Below are positions 11,796-23,466 of a DNA stretch of 64,000 nucleotides, one piece after another. The notes under the pieces are model-generated. The model did not search any database, had not been told where the DNA came from, and saw only the letters and a program-made list of their open reading frames with translations. The stretch spans positions 37,339,888-37,403,887 of the forward strand of contig NC_084828.1 in NCBI RefSeq assembly GCF_033115175.1, read 5' to 3'. The position numbers and the translations under genes are program-made. This DNA is from Lepus europaeus. Lineage: Eukaryota > Chordata > Mammalia > Lagomorpha > Leporidae. How positions within the stretch are numbered: position 1 is the stretch's first letter; every line of letters starts with the position of its first letter.

Positions 11796-12024
11796 GTTAG
11801 GTTATTGTTTATTGCCCTTGGTATATTCCTGTTGATAAAAAACTCTCTTTTTATAGTTTACTTGTTGAACTTATAAAATTCTTATTAGCATTAAGTATAT
11901 TTTCTGAATAAGTTGTCTTCATTCTCTTTCATATCTCTTCCTTTGTATTTTGAAGACTCCTCTTCCATTTTAGTAGTTACCCCATAAGCTGTGTATTAAT
12001 TTCTTTGTGGCCACTGTTCGATTC

Positions 12025-12152
12025 CTGATTTCCATCCTATCTCCTGCCTTTGGCTTGACCCAGCCCTGAATATTGTGGGTTTTACAGGAGGAAACCAGTA
12101 GATGGCAGATTCTTCTCTCTCTCCCACTCTCTCTTTCTCTCTCAAATAAAAT
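12025..12152 (+). mobile_element. 5'-truncated CSINE
   Basis: The 3' half of a C-repeat: 'ttggcttgacccagccctg', 'ggaaaccagtagatggcag', a CT-rich stretch and the tail 'aaataaaataaat'. Its tail is the insertion target of the adjacent L1. Confidence 0.78.
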
Positions 12153-12162
12153 AAATAGTTGG

Positions 12163-13399
12163 CTATTGTGAGTTGAGCTGCAATAAACATTAATGTGCAG
12201 ACCGCTTTTTTGTTTGCCAATTTAATTTCCTTTGGGTAAATTCCAAGGAGTGGTATGGCTGGGTTGTATGGTAGGGTTATATTCAGGTTTCTGAGGAATC
12301 TCCAGACTGACTTTCATTGTGGCTTAACCAGTTTGCATTCCCACCAACAGTGGGTTAGTGTCCCTTTTTCCCCACATCCTCTCCAGCATCTATTGTTGGT
12401 AAATTTCTGAATGTGAGCCATTCTAACCGGGGTGAGGTGAAACCTCATTGTGGTTTTGATTTACATTTCCCTGATTGCTAGTGATCCTGAACATTTTTTC
12501 AACTGTGTGTTGGCCATTTGGATTTCCTCTTTCGAAAAATGTCTGTTGAGGTCCTTGGCCCATCTCTTAAGTGCATTGTTTGTTTTGATGTTGTGGAGTT
12601 TCTTGATTTCTTTGCAGATTCTGGTGAGATCCTAGTGGAAAAAACGAGACCATCAAAGAAGGAGGTACCTTTCTCTGAAGGGAGGAGAGAACTTCCACTT
12701 TGACTATGACCCTATCGGAATAAGATCGAAGTTGGCGAACCCTAAAGGCTTCCATAGCCTTGGCAACTCATGACTAGAGCCTAGGGAGATTACTGACGCC
12801 ATAAACAAGAGTGTCAAATTGTTAAATCAACAACAGGAGTCACTGTGTACTTTCGTCTCATGTGGGATCTGTCCTTAATGTGTTGTCCAATGTGAAGTAA
12901 TGCTATAACTAGTACTCAAACAATATTTTTACACTTAGTGTTTCTGTGTGGGTGCAAACTGATGAAATCTTTACTTAGTATATACTGAATTGATCTTCTG
13001 TATATAAAGATAATTGAAAATGAAAAAAAAACACTTGGTTTTAAATTGGAAATTGCATAGAAAATTAATTAATTTTTAAAAAAATATCATGTAGATCATG
13101 TAGGATCTCTGTCCTTAATGTGCTGTACACTGTTATTTAATGCTATAACTAGTACTCCAACAGTGTTTTTCACTGTGTTGCTATGTGGGTGCAAACTGTC
13201 GAAATCTTTACTTAATATATACTATACTGATCTTCTGTATATAAAGAGAATTGAAAATGAATCTTGATGTGAATGGAAGGGGAGAGGGAGCGGGAAAGGG
13301 GAGGGTTGCAGGTGGGAGGGAAGTTATGGGGGGGGGAAGCCATTGTAATCCATAAGCTGTACTTTGGAAATTTATATTCATTAAATAAAAGTTTTAAAA
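12163..13399 (+). mobile_element. 5'-inverted (twin-primed) L1 with second L1 3' end as apparent 3' transduction
   Basis: 12163-12625 is antisense L1 ORF2 3' sequence ('ctattgtgagttgagctgca', 'attccaaggagtggtatgg', 'ccattctaaccggggtgagg'). It switches abruptly at about 12626 to sense L1 3' UTR ('tgagatcctagtggaaaa', 'gaaggaggtacctttctctg', 'ccatagccttggcaactcatg'). The sense part stops at 13020-13029 in an A-run without the usual G-rich tract or AATAAA. About 70 bp of non-L1 sequence follows, then another sense L1 3' UTR piece (about 13100-13395) that has both. AAATAGTTGG lies directly before the inversion (12153-12162) and directly after the final A-run (13400-13409). That suggests one insertion event. 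Coding frames are absent. Confidence 0.8.
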
Positions 13400-13482
13400 A
13401 AATAGTTGGATAGATAGGTAAATAAATATTTGGTTCAAAATGTGTTGCATAATTTTCTCTGCCAAAGAAAGTACTAAATATA

Positions 13483-13968
13483 TGTGAAGGGAGGAGAGAA
13501 CTTGCACTTTGACTATGACCTTGTCTAAATAAGATTGGAGTTGGCAAACTCAAAAGGCTTCCATAGCCTTGGCAAATCATGACAAGAGCCTACGGTGATT
13601 ACAGATGCCATAAACAAGAGTGTCAAATTGTTAAGTCAACAACAGGAGTCACTGTGCACTTACTCCCCATCTAGGATCTCTGTCTTAATGTATTGTACAA
13701 TGTAAATTAATACTATAACTAGTACTGAAACAGTACTTTATACTTTGTGTTTCTGTGTGGGTGCAAACTGTTGAAATCTTCACTTAATATATACTGAATT
13801 GGTTTTCTGTATATAAAGATAATTGAATATGAATCTTGATGTGAATGGAAGGGGAGAGGGAGCAGGAGATGGGAGGGTTGTGGATGGGAGGGAAGTTATT
13901 GGGGATGGGGAGAAGCCACTGTAATCTAAAAGCTGTACTTTGGAAATTTATATTTATTAAATAAAAGT
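13483..13968 (+). mobile_element. 5'-truncated L1 3' UTR, sense
   Basis: A third sense L1 3' end, starting 'gtgaagggaggagagaactt' and running through 'ccatagccttggcaaatcatg', 'gtgggtgcaaactgttgaaa', the G-rich tract (about 13840-13910) and the terminal 'ttaaataaaagttaaaaaaag'. It is more diverged than the copies at 12626 and 49103. No certain TSD. Confidence 0.92.
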
Positions 13969-15969
13969 TAAAAAAAGAGAAATAATCTAATATCAGGGCA
14001 ATAAGAAAAAAGAATAAAAGAGTGAAGACAACTTAATGGATTTGTGGATTGACCAAATGGATAAATATTATATATTAAAGGGATTTCGGTTTAAGAATAT
14101 ATAGAGAAAGGACAGGAAAGATTATTCAAAGAAAACTTCCCAGTTTGGGGATGGAAATCAATGTCCAGAACACAGACAGCTTAGAGAGCACTGAATAAAT
14201 TGATCGCTCCAAAATCCATACTGAGAATGGATGTTAGAATCAATTTGTCAAAAATGAAAGAAATAATTCTTGAAGCAGCAATACTGATATATTTATTCAT
14301 CTAATGTCAATATTAATGAAAATAATACTTAAATTTGTGTTTGACAAAAGTACCATGAACAAAGGCAAACAAAAAAAAGTCAAACTATCGAAGGAAATTT
14401 TTATAATACAAATTACAAATAAAAGTGGGACAGCCTAACATATCAGGTACTCTAAAAATTTGAAGAAAAAAATTCTCCAAAGAAAAAAAGGAACACATAT
14501 AAAGGCAATTCAGTAAAATATAAGAAATTGTTTCTTTAACATAAGAAAAAAATCTGATATTGGTTAACTACAGGGTGTAGAAAAAAATATGATAGATTAA
14601 ATGGGATAGTGATATTTCCCTAAATATACCTATTCATATCATTTTTTACTTTTGAAGACATGGTAATATTTCATCTCTCAATAATTAAAAACATGGGTTT
14701 AAAAGGTAAAATGATTTACCAACAGAATTACATAACTTTATTTCCAATGACTCCTCACCACATTGATGGGCACAAAACATATAATCTTAGTAAATTATGA
14801 AATTTTAAAAAAAATTTTCCATGAGAATGATTAGTAACCCTCATGTTATTTCTATGTACTCTGTTATTGAATACATAATAAAATATTTTGTGACAAAAGT
14901 CAGATTCTCATTTTTTAGCCAGAGTATAGAAAGGAAAGACTAGAATGGATCTTATGATTTTGGAATTGAATTGGAAAAATCAAATAAGCTAATGAAATTA
15001 GTATATCTGTATATACTATTGATATATTAATGTGTGTGAAAAATTTCTTAGCTGCGTGCACCATGAGCTAAAAAGTAATAGTTAACCAATAGTAAGGAGT
15101 ATACGTAATGTTCACTTAATGCAATGAAGACTGGGAGGAATGACTAATTACAGAACAGCAGCAGAATTAAAATATAAGATAAATTGGGAATGTCATATTG
15201 CAGTAATTATACGAGGAAGCAAACATATTCAAAAGGTGCTGGAAACATGTCAAAGGACATGGTAATCAGTTTGAATGGGCTCTCTAGCCAAATATGGTTC
15301 AATTTGAACAACTTAAATAATGTTAGTAACAGGGTATAGACCATTATATAAAAGAAGAACCCATCCAAGTGCTACCAACATAAGCAAGACAATACATATG
15401 TAAATGAAATTTTATCTTATGCAATATGACAATTAATAAATTTGATTAGAATGCTGGCATTTGAAAACACCTTTTATCACCATACTAATAATTGAGGATG
15501 GCAAGAAACAGATATCAATGTAAAGTAATAAATGAAAATGAGATGAGAAATAAGATATTTTCATGTTTATGAAATCTCATTATGAATTATTTATTAATTA
15601 CAAATTGGAAAGAGACATTTAAAGCAGAGAAAGCTGGCAGATCCTACCTTATCCATACAATTTAAGTTAACATCACCAGTACTGGCACAAGCCAACATTA
15701 ATTGCCTCCTAATGTGATACATGGAGAAAGACACAAATTCATGCCTGCAGTATTTCTCCCAAAATGTAAAAATCTGTACTTAATGATAGTGAAACATGAA
15801 TAGTAACCCAAATTGAGATTCATTCTGCAAGATCTAGCTGAACTCTAAAAATGTCAATACCGTGAGAGATCATAAAAACCTTATAATAGAGGGTAAAGTA
15901 AATTAAAGAGATGTGTTTCTTAAGGATGATGTTGTACTGGATAACATCCTGGACGAGAGAAACAGTTTT
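13969..15969. other. 2-kb AT-rich sequence without assigned feature
   Basis: No gene or repeat family recognised on either strand. No open frame of note. Confidence 0.55.
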
Positions 15970-16867
15970 TTAAAAAGTTTTATTAGTATAAAGAGAGTGA
16001 ATTCTGTGTATTTCATAGATACAATTCTAAGGAGATATTCATTTTCTTTCTTCCTCCTCCCTTGTTCCTCCCTCCTTCCTTACTTCATTTTTTTTTTCTT
16101 TACTTTTTGCAGTAATGTACTTTCAATTTACTTTATATCACCGGCTTAGTACACCACCATCATGTTCAACAATTAAAAAGTAGAACGACCACTGTTCCAC
16201 AGGAATACAGGCAAGGGCTGTAAATAGTAATCAAATCATAAGATGTCAGTTTCATTCTTACACATATATATTTTATTTTATATTAACTATCACTTATCCT
16301 ATGACATATGTCACGTGTCTTTTGGGGACTGGTATATTTCACTAAGTATAATGGTCTCCAGTTACGTCCACTTTGTTACAAAAGACAGGTTTTCATTCCT
16401 TTTAATGCTGAGTAGCATTCCATAGTGTATATATGTGTGTGTGTGTGTATACATATATATATATGGCATTTTCTTTATCTTCAACAGGCTGTTTATCCAG
16501 TCATCACTTGATGGATATGGGTCAATTCCATATCTTAAATATTGAATTGAGCTCCTTTATACTTGGGGGTGCTGATAACTCTTTCATATGCTGAGTTCAT
16601 TTCCTTTGGATAAATTCCTAGGAGTGGAATGGTTAGATCATATTGCAGAACTATATTCAGATTTCTGAGGAATCTCTATACCATCTTCAATAATGGAAGT
16701 GCTCATTTACATTCTCATCAACAGTGGATTAGAGTACATTTTACCCATATCCTCACCAGCAATTTTTTTCTGGGGGGGGGGGTGTTGATAGCCATTCTAA
16801 TTGCCATGAGGTAAAATTACAAACTGTTTTTATTTGTATTTTCCGGGTGGCTAGTGATCCTGAGCAT

Positions 16868-16961
16868 GTTTTTAAAAGATTGATTTATTTATTTGAAAGA
16901 GTTGCATAGAGAGAGGTAGAAACACACACACACACACACACATACAGGGAGACAAGAGAGA

Positions 16962-17031
<70 letters not shown>

Positions 17032-17290
17032 TTTTCCATTAGCTGGTTCACTCCCCAAATGGCCACAATGTCTGGTGTTGGGCCAGGTCAATGCCAGGAG
17101 TTAAGAGCTTTCTCTGGATCTCCCACATGGGTGCAGGGGCCCAGGCACTTGGGCCATCTTCTGCTGCTTTCCCAGGCACATTAGCCTGAAGGTGGGTCAG
17201 AAATGGAGCAAGCAGGATTCACTTTGGTGCACATATGGGGTGCTGGCATCACAGGTGGCAGCTTTTCCAGCTACATCACGATGTTAGCCC
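16868..17290 (-). mobile_element. CSINE with long (CA)n and (GA)n tracts, inserted in L1
   Basis: An antisense C-repeat with 'aaaagattgatttatttattt', a (CA)n run (16922-16942) and a long (GA)n run (16955-17028), then standard body landmarks. The TSD TGATCCTGAGCAT is identical at 16855-16867 and 17291-17303. It cuts the L1 words '...ctagtgatcctgagca' cleanly. Confidence 0.97.
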
Positions 17291-17780
17291 TGATCCTGAG
17301 CATTTTTTCATGTCTGTTGGCCATTTGTATTTCATCCTTCTAAAAATGCCTGTTAATTTCCTAGCCCAACTTAACTGTATTGTTTGTTTTATTTTAGTTG
17401 AATTTCTTGAGCTCCTCATTTATCCTGGATATTAATCCTTTATCAGATTCATAATTTTGAATATTTTCTCCTATTCTGTCTGTTGCCTATTCACTCTGGT
17501 GAGTGTTGAGTGTTTACTTTGCTGGACAGGATCTTCTTAGCTTTTCCTGCCCAAGCTTCTTGGGTCTTTCTAAGAAATCTTGCCTATGCCAATGTCCTGC
17601 AGGGCTTCCCCAAGGTTTTCTTATTGTAATTTGATGGGATCAGATCATAGATTTATATCCTTGATCCACTGTGAGTTGGTTTTATTTAAGGTGTAAGGTA
17701 GGGGTCTTGTTTCATACTTCTGAATGCCGAGATCCAATTTTCTCAACACCACTTGTTGAAGAGACTGTCCGTTCTCCAGA

Positions 17781-18234
17781 TGTTACAGGAAAATTGGTGA
17801 GATGAGTCTGAGTTCATGTCTTGGTGTCAATGATGATTTACAAGACAAGACACAATGGTGAAAATAGAAGAGGTGAAATTTTATTTAAGAAAAAGAGAAG
17901 CTCCAAACAGTATGATTGGACAGGATGGTAGAAAGAGACCAAGTCACTGAGAACTCAAAGTCTAGGGTTATTTGTATGTCCTTAACATGTTATCTCCAAA
18001 AACAAAGGTGGTGTGGTGGATATACATTAGTTGCTGTGAAGGCCAGGACAGTCTTAATGGAGCTCTTTCTAGCTTGTCACTGTTGGTAAGTATTTGTTAT
18101 AGGAGCTTCCATCCTGTCCTGTTTGTTGTTGAGAAGGTGCTGCAGCTTATACACTCTGGAAAGGAACTGTGGGATGTAGTTAGTTTGCCCTGCTTTTAGT
18201 ACTGAGTTCCCTCACAGTGAATAATTTTAGCTCA
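17781..18234 (-). mobile_element. Probable solo LTR inserted in L1
   Basis: About 454 bp separate two adjoining pieces of the antisense L1 ('gagactgtccgttctccag' on the left, 'gatcaaaggttagttgattg' on the right). On the minus strand the insert starts TGAGCTAAAATTATTC and ends CCTGTAACA, so it has TG...CA ends. It has an AATAAA (plus-strand TTTATT near 17880) about 105 bp before its end, as in an LTR. I cannot see a clean TSD, so the exact ends and family are uncertain. No retroviral genes accompany it. Confidence 0.5.
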
Positions 18235-18525
18235 TTGATCAAAGGTTAGTTGATTGTAGATGCATAGATAAATATCCGGGGTTTCTATCCTGTTCCATTG
18301 GTCTACATGTCTATTTTTTGCAAGTATCAGGCTGTTTTGATTATAAGTGCCCTGTAGTATGTCTTGAAATCTGGTATTGTGGTGCCCCTGGCTTTGTTTT
18401 TGTTGTTTAAGATTGTTTTATCTATTTGGGTTCTCTTGTGTTTCCATATGAATTTTAGGATCTTTTTATCTAGATCTGAGAAGAATGTCCTTGTATTTTG
18501 CTTGAGATCACATTGAATAGGCTTT

Positions 18526-18935
18526 TACATATAAATAGCTAAAATTCTTTGAGAGGGTATATAAAAAACTTTAAATGAAATTTAATTAACTTTTCCCAGG
18601 GGAAAATTTCATAATTAGACTGCTGGATATTTAGATAACTAAAATGGAAATCAAATGAAAATTAAGAGTGCATAAAACATAATAATGTCATTATGGTAGA
18701 GAAATATAATTACTGTTTTCTTTTTCTCCAAATAACACTGCAAACTGGCTGGAGGCATTGATGTAGAATCCCCAAACTGGGTTCATTTTCTGGATGTGCA
18801 TAAAGTCAATCACTGACATCGGGGTGGTGGAAGAAACTAGGTACTGATTGCAAGGCACAGAGCAAGGAACTGAATAGCTATTGCTTAATTCCTGGGCTCC
18901 CAGAGGAGTAAGGGCTGAAGGTTCCTTTTTTCCCC
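18526..18935. other. Sequence without assigned feature
   Basis: No gene or repeat recognised between the end of the L1 and the next L1 3' end. Confidence 0.5.
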
Positions 18936-19240
18936 CAGAATCCTTTTATTTAAGGAATATAAACTTCATACATTTTATAATTACAACTTTAGGAACATAG
19001 TGATTCTTGCCACTGTACCTGCCTTCCCACCTTTCTTCTTTCTCCCTCTCCTATTCTCATTCCTATTTTTTACTAAGATATATTTTCAATGAACTTTAAA
19101 CACATATGATTAACTCTATACTAAGTAAAGAGTTCAACAAATAGTATGAAAAAAAAAAAAACAACAAAATAATTGTTCCTTAGCAGTCCAGAAAAGGGCT
19201 ATTCAAAGTCATTGCATTTCAAAGCTGGAGGGTCTTATAC
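18936..19240 (-). mobile_element. Old L1 3' end, antisense
   Basis: The reverse complement of an L1 3' terminus: 'ccttttatttaaggaatataa', 'aattacaactttaggaacat', 'ttgccactgtacctgccttc', C/T-rich tract, 'actctatactaagtaaagag', poly-A. It belongs to the same subfamily as the copy at 8325-8600. Confidence 0.82.
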
Positions 19241-19296
19241 GTTGAAATTGGGGCTGAGAGGCATGTGATCAGCTCATGTCCAAGTTCCTGGCTGGT

Positions 19297-19907
19297 TGTG
19301 TGAGACCTGAGCCTAGATCAAGGTGTAGCTATTTTAAATTAGGCCTCCATCTTGTAACTTGGGCCTGACCAGGCCCTGAACCCTAAGCCAGAAGCTCCTA
19401 AAAGTAAATAAATGAACTCCCCTTGCGATAAACTCTACTAGCAACAGCCGATTAGCAGATAACAGAGAAATACCTGGAGTTCCTGTTGTCTTCTCAGGGC
19501 AGATAAGGTCATTGATGGCTACCCGAGACCCTGCAGTTTGGCACGTACACCCCAGCAGCTCAGACACTACGCTTCAGCCAATCAATTTAAAAGGCATCAA
19601 CTCCAAAGCCATCCAACCACCTTTACTAGGTCCGTTCCTGCCACTGGATGCACTAGTCAATTCTAAGAGATGTCCTTTGAATTTCCCGCGGGATGAGATG
19701 ATTTGCTAAATGGTACCATGATGTATAGAATGTCTCTGAAAACCCTATAAAAACCCTGTTAACTGAAGGGTCGGGGCTCTCAATTCAGACCCGCTGCATC
19801 GGTGTTGATTGAGAGTCCAGGCCCGGACCTGCAATAAAACTCTAGTGTGCTTTATAGCAGTATCGGCTCGTTGGTGGTCTTTGTGGACAACTGAACTGGG
19901 CATAACA
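19297..19907 (+). mobile_element. ERV long terminal repeat (about 611 bp)
   Basis: The block starts TGTGTGAGACC and ends CATAACA, so it has TGT...ACA ends. It contains a promoter-like 'ccctataaaaaccctg' (about 19743) and a polyadenylation signal 'gcaataaaactctag' (about 19832), followed by the T/G-rich 'gctcgttggtggtctttgtg'. That order (TATA, AATAAA about 90 bp later, short U5) is typical of gammaretrovirus-like, class I ERV LTRs. A primer-binding-site-like sequence follows directly. A CCAAT-type box ('cagccaatcaat') lies near 19575. No gag, pol or env sequence is recognisable downstream. Confidence 0.82.
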
Positions 19908-20275
19908 GTTGGTGGTGCTCACGACTTTCCTTCAATTGGTAAGTGACGCCATGCTCTTTAGGGAGTTTATTGTGGTCAGGTGGGCTCCAGTTGGTCTGGG
20001 GGTTACATGAAGGTGACAGTTACATTCTGCCCAGACCTGGAATTTTGCTACTCAAATAATCCCGGACAACACTGGCCATCAAATTCTTGTCTATTGGAGA
20101 AGCAAGTGGCTCCTTGAGTCCTGTTATTAGAACCTTGTAAGGATAACTGGATCACTCCCTTAAGTCAGTGAATTCGTTTTGATAAAGGGTAGGCAAGGAC
20201 ATCTTAGACTAAGGGAGACAGACAAGAGGCTGGGTCTAGCTTTTACATTGTGAGGTTTGGTTTCCCTTTTAACTT
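19908..20275 (+). mobile_element. ERV leader with putative primer-binding site
   Basis: Two bases after the LTR lies TGGTGGTGCTCACGACTT (19910-19927), at the position of a tRNA primer-binding site. I could not match it to a particular tRNA. A splice-donor-like 'ttggtaagtgac' follows at about 19937. The remainder up to 'ggtttggtttcccttttaa' reads as untranslated leader. No coding gag frame follows, so the provirus is truncated here. Confidence 0.6.
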
Positions 20276-23140
20276 AAAAAAAATCAAGTGGAAAAGAATA
20301 AATACTAAAGGTAAGTGATAAAAATACTAAGAGAAATGCCCTTTTATTGTGTTCTTAATTTAGTATCTTCAAATGACATGAACTTCTAAAGAAAATAGTT
20401 ATATGAAATATTAACATATCCAAATAGGCAAAGTTACATAAAAATAACAGCAAACTCAGAGTTTAGTTAAAAAGAATGTCTATATAAAGGAGAACTATGT
20501 TTACCATGTCACTAATATTACCAAATAAGATACTTGATCAAAAGAATCTACTATCAGTCATGACCTTGAGGAAAGTGAGATGTGTGCTTTACACTATAAC
20601 TTTTCTGAATTAGCAATCAGTTACAGAGTTGGCAGAGATAACCATAAAATAAAAAAATACAAATAATTTCTTCAGCAATGTACAGAGGATACATAAGTCT
20701 GGGAAATGAACCAAGATAAAGGTTATAGTGAGAGTAGATTTTAAAATGATGGATAGGACCTAGAGGGCAAAAGAAAATTTGGGTACCAAAATGGCAGGGT
20801 AGTTCTAATGGTTAACTGGTAATTCTGTTGAAAATAGAAAATACATAAGAAAAAAAATCAGTTGGGCCATAATCATATTTTTTAAATTCTTTAAATTAAT
20901 TTCAATTTCCTAATGAATAGATAGTTTCAAATTTTATAAATTTAATTATAATCTCATTGAATTCAAAATAGCTTCATTTAAGTTTAGAATCATGGATCAG
21001 GTCATTTAGATGAATGTGCTAATACACGTGGTATGCAGAGGGATCTTGAATTTACATTTTAATATGTAAGCATGACTATACCAGACACTTCCAGGGCAAT
21101 CTGAGACACTTCATGATAGGTGAAGAGGAGGGCAGTTAGCGTAGTCATGAAGAGCTCATGAATATGTCAGGGCACTGGAGGACTGTGAATGAATTGGAAG
21201 CTAAGAGGTAAATGAAGGGTTGACACTTCACAGAATCAAGAAAACTTTAAAGAGGTCAGGAGTGCAAAAGCAGGCTACAAGACAATCTGCAACACAGATA
21301 TAAGTACTTTGCAGGAATTATGGAACTTGTACAAGATGATAAAGGTTTGGATAGAAGTACTCATCAGGAGTCTGAAGAAATCTAATTGAATTGTAGTCTC
21401 ATGTTACACACATGCCTACAGGCAAACTACCAGGATAAAATGTTATATTGGTCTCTCTCCCTCTCTCTCTTTCTCAAAAGTCTAAATTCACTGAAATTCC
21501 AAGCTAAAATTCAGACTGAGCATGACAAAGAAGGAGTTGAGTTGTAGAGAATTTTAAATACTCAAGTACTAAGAGGACAAAAAGAAATCTAACTACAATA
21601 TTCCACAATTTTTTTTTTTGAGTTATTTGGACCCTCAGTCTACTGATCTATTACTAAAGCTACCGGTATGTTTCAGTGTTTGATACTGCTAGTCATCCAT
21701 ATGCTGGATGAGATAGGCAAAGGAGAAACATGGCTCCATCTTTTGAGTTCCTAACGCTAACCTTCCAAATACAATTCTGAACATGTAGAAGACTCGCTAG
21801 CTATGTGAGTCATGTTAATCAAATGAAAGAATTGGTTGTTATTTTAAATTCTATCATTTTGTAAATTTATAATCAACCACAGTTTAGATATAATTTTCCA
21901 ACTCTACACATTTTTATTTATTGTTACCATTTGAAACATGGGCTGCTGTAATTAAAATATGTGCTTCCACAAATAGATATATAACTTGGAAATAATACTT
22001 TCTAATATAATGATTAACTGATTTGATATATTTCTAAGCATTATCTAAAGATTACAGTCAGCTTATTATCAAGTTACAAATCAATTCTATTGCTTCTTTT
22101 ACTGGTTATATTCCTTTTGTTATTTAACTATTCCCTTATAACACTATTACTTTGAAGACTTTTCTCCAGTTTGAAACAATTGTGACAAATATGTGTGCAA
22201 AAGCATTGCAAAATTAATAGCAAGTATTTTGTGCATGACTATTTCCATGATTATTTAGCTGTACATGTCAAAAAATTTTATGACTAATTATTAAAATGAA
22301 TTTTCATTTGATTCCAAGCATTGTTCAACTCTAAGTCTCATTACATTTAAATTAGAAATTCTCATTTAATTCACACATTCATGTAGGCTTTTATCATAAT
22401 AAATATAGAGGAATAAAACATCAAAATGATAATGGAGAGAGTCTTGCTTCTACTTAGAATATGGAAAGTGTTGTGAAAAAGATGCCTAGAAATTAACCTT
22501 TATAGTTTTTAAAGAAATTATTCATCATATCACAGACCTTCATAAATTGCTATTTTTAAATAGAAAAACTTTGTCTGTGTTGTATATTTTGTTTATCTTT
22601 TTCACAGAGAGAGGACATTTAATAGCAGCTGAATGGGCATGCAATTTTATTTGTCCACGTTAAGGGCAGTATCATTCAAGTTGCTATTCTGTCTTATAGT
22701 AGCAATCACGTTAGGACTAATAAGTATAAGGGTTAGATTTTAAGATGTGTTTCTCTTTTAAAATCATTATTATCAGTAGTCTATATATAATGAAATAATT
22801 ATTTAATACATTTTGAAATTAAATAGTTAATTCAACTAAAATAATTGGGTAAAATAATTATTAATGAAAATAATTGAAAGTCTGGTTTCATTAGAAAAAC
22901 TACAACTGATGGCAACATCTTAGGAGAAAGTCTGATGGTTCAGGTATGATCATTCTAATGCTCAGCAATGTGTAGAAAAGCAACTATGATCTTATCTAAG
23001 ATGTGTATGTGTGTTTCTGGCTGCCAAGAGATTCAAATAGGTACTCTCTTCTTGCTGCTGGAAGAGAGTAACAAAATCACTCAACATGTAGGTTTGTAAT
23101 GATTTGGGTAAAGGATTGGATTACTTCCTTCCTTCCTTTC
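20276..23140. other. 2.9-kb AT-rich sequence without assigned feature
   Basis: No gene, RNA or repeat family recognised. A short CT-rich run at 21450-21475 could be a SINE relic. Confidence 0.5.
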
Positions 23141-23466
23141 TTTTTTTAAAGGATTTATCTATTTGAAAGAGTTACAGAGAGTTAGAGGGAGAGACAGAGA
23201 AATAGGGATCTTCCATCTATCTGCTGGTTCACTACCTAGATGGCTCCAACAGCCCAAGCTGGGATAGGCTGGAGACAGAAGCTTCTTTTAGGTCCTTTTT
23301 ATGTGGATTGCAGAGCCCCAAACATTTGAGCTATCTTCCACTGCTTTTCCAAGGCCACTAACAGGGATCTGTATCCAAAGTGGAGTAGTCAGGACATTAA
23401 TCAATGCCCATATAGGATGCTAGCCTCATAGGCAGTGAATTACCCGTTGATGCCACACTAGCCCTT
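23141..23466 (-). mobile_element. CSINE, antisense, diverged
   Basis: Landmarks are 'aaaggatttatctatttgaaag', a GA-rich stretch, 'atctgctggttcactaccta', 'gcccatataggatgctagcc' and the reversed head 'tgatgccacactagccc'. Confidence 0.9.

Larger units (their letters stand above)
15970..18525 (-). mobile_element. Old L1 (ORF2 3' part and 3' UTR), antisense, interrupted twice
   Basis: The left end is the reversed 3' terminus ('aaaaagttttattagtataaag', 'cagatacaattctaag'-like words, C/T-rich tract). It continues through antisense ORF2 landmarks: 'gagtagcattccatagtgta' near 16410, 'aaattcctaggagtggaatgg' near 16611, 'ggatattaatcctttatcag' near 17425, 'ttgatccactgtgagttggt' near 17661 and 'ggtctacatgtctattttttg' near 18300. 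It is interrupted by a CSINE (16868-17290) and a probable LTR (17781-18234). The reading frame is disrupted and no full reverse transcriptase domain remains. Confidence 0.92.

Noticed and set aside
12450-12703. Overlapping 61-codon ORFs
   Set aside because: They cross the antisense/sense switch of the twin-primed L1 and are artefacts of it.
19743-19850. TATA and poly-A signals taken as a host gene promoter
   Set aside because: Their spacing, the TG...CA ends and the adjacent primer-binding-site-like sequence fit a retroviral LTR better than a host gene.
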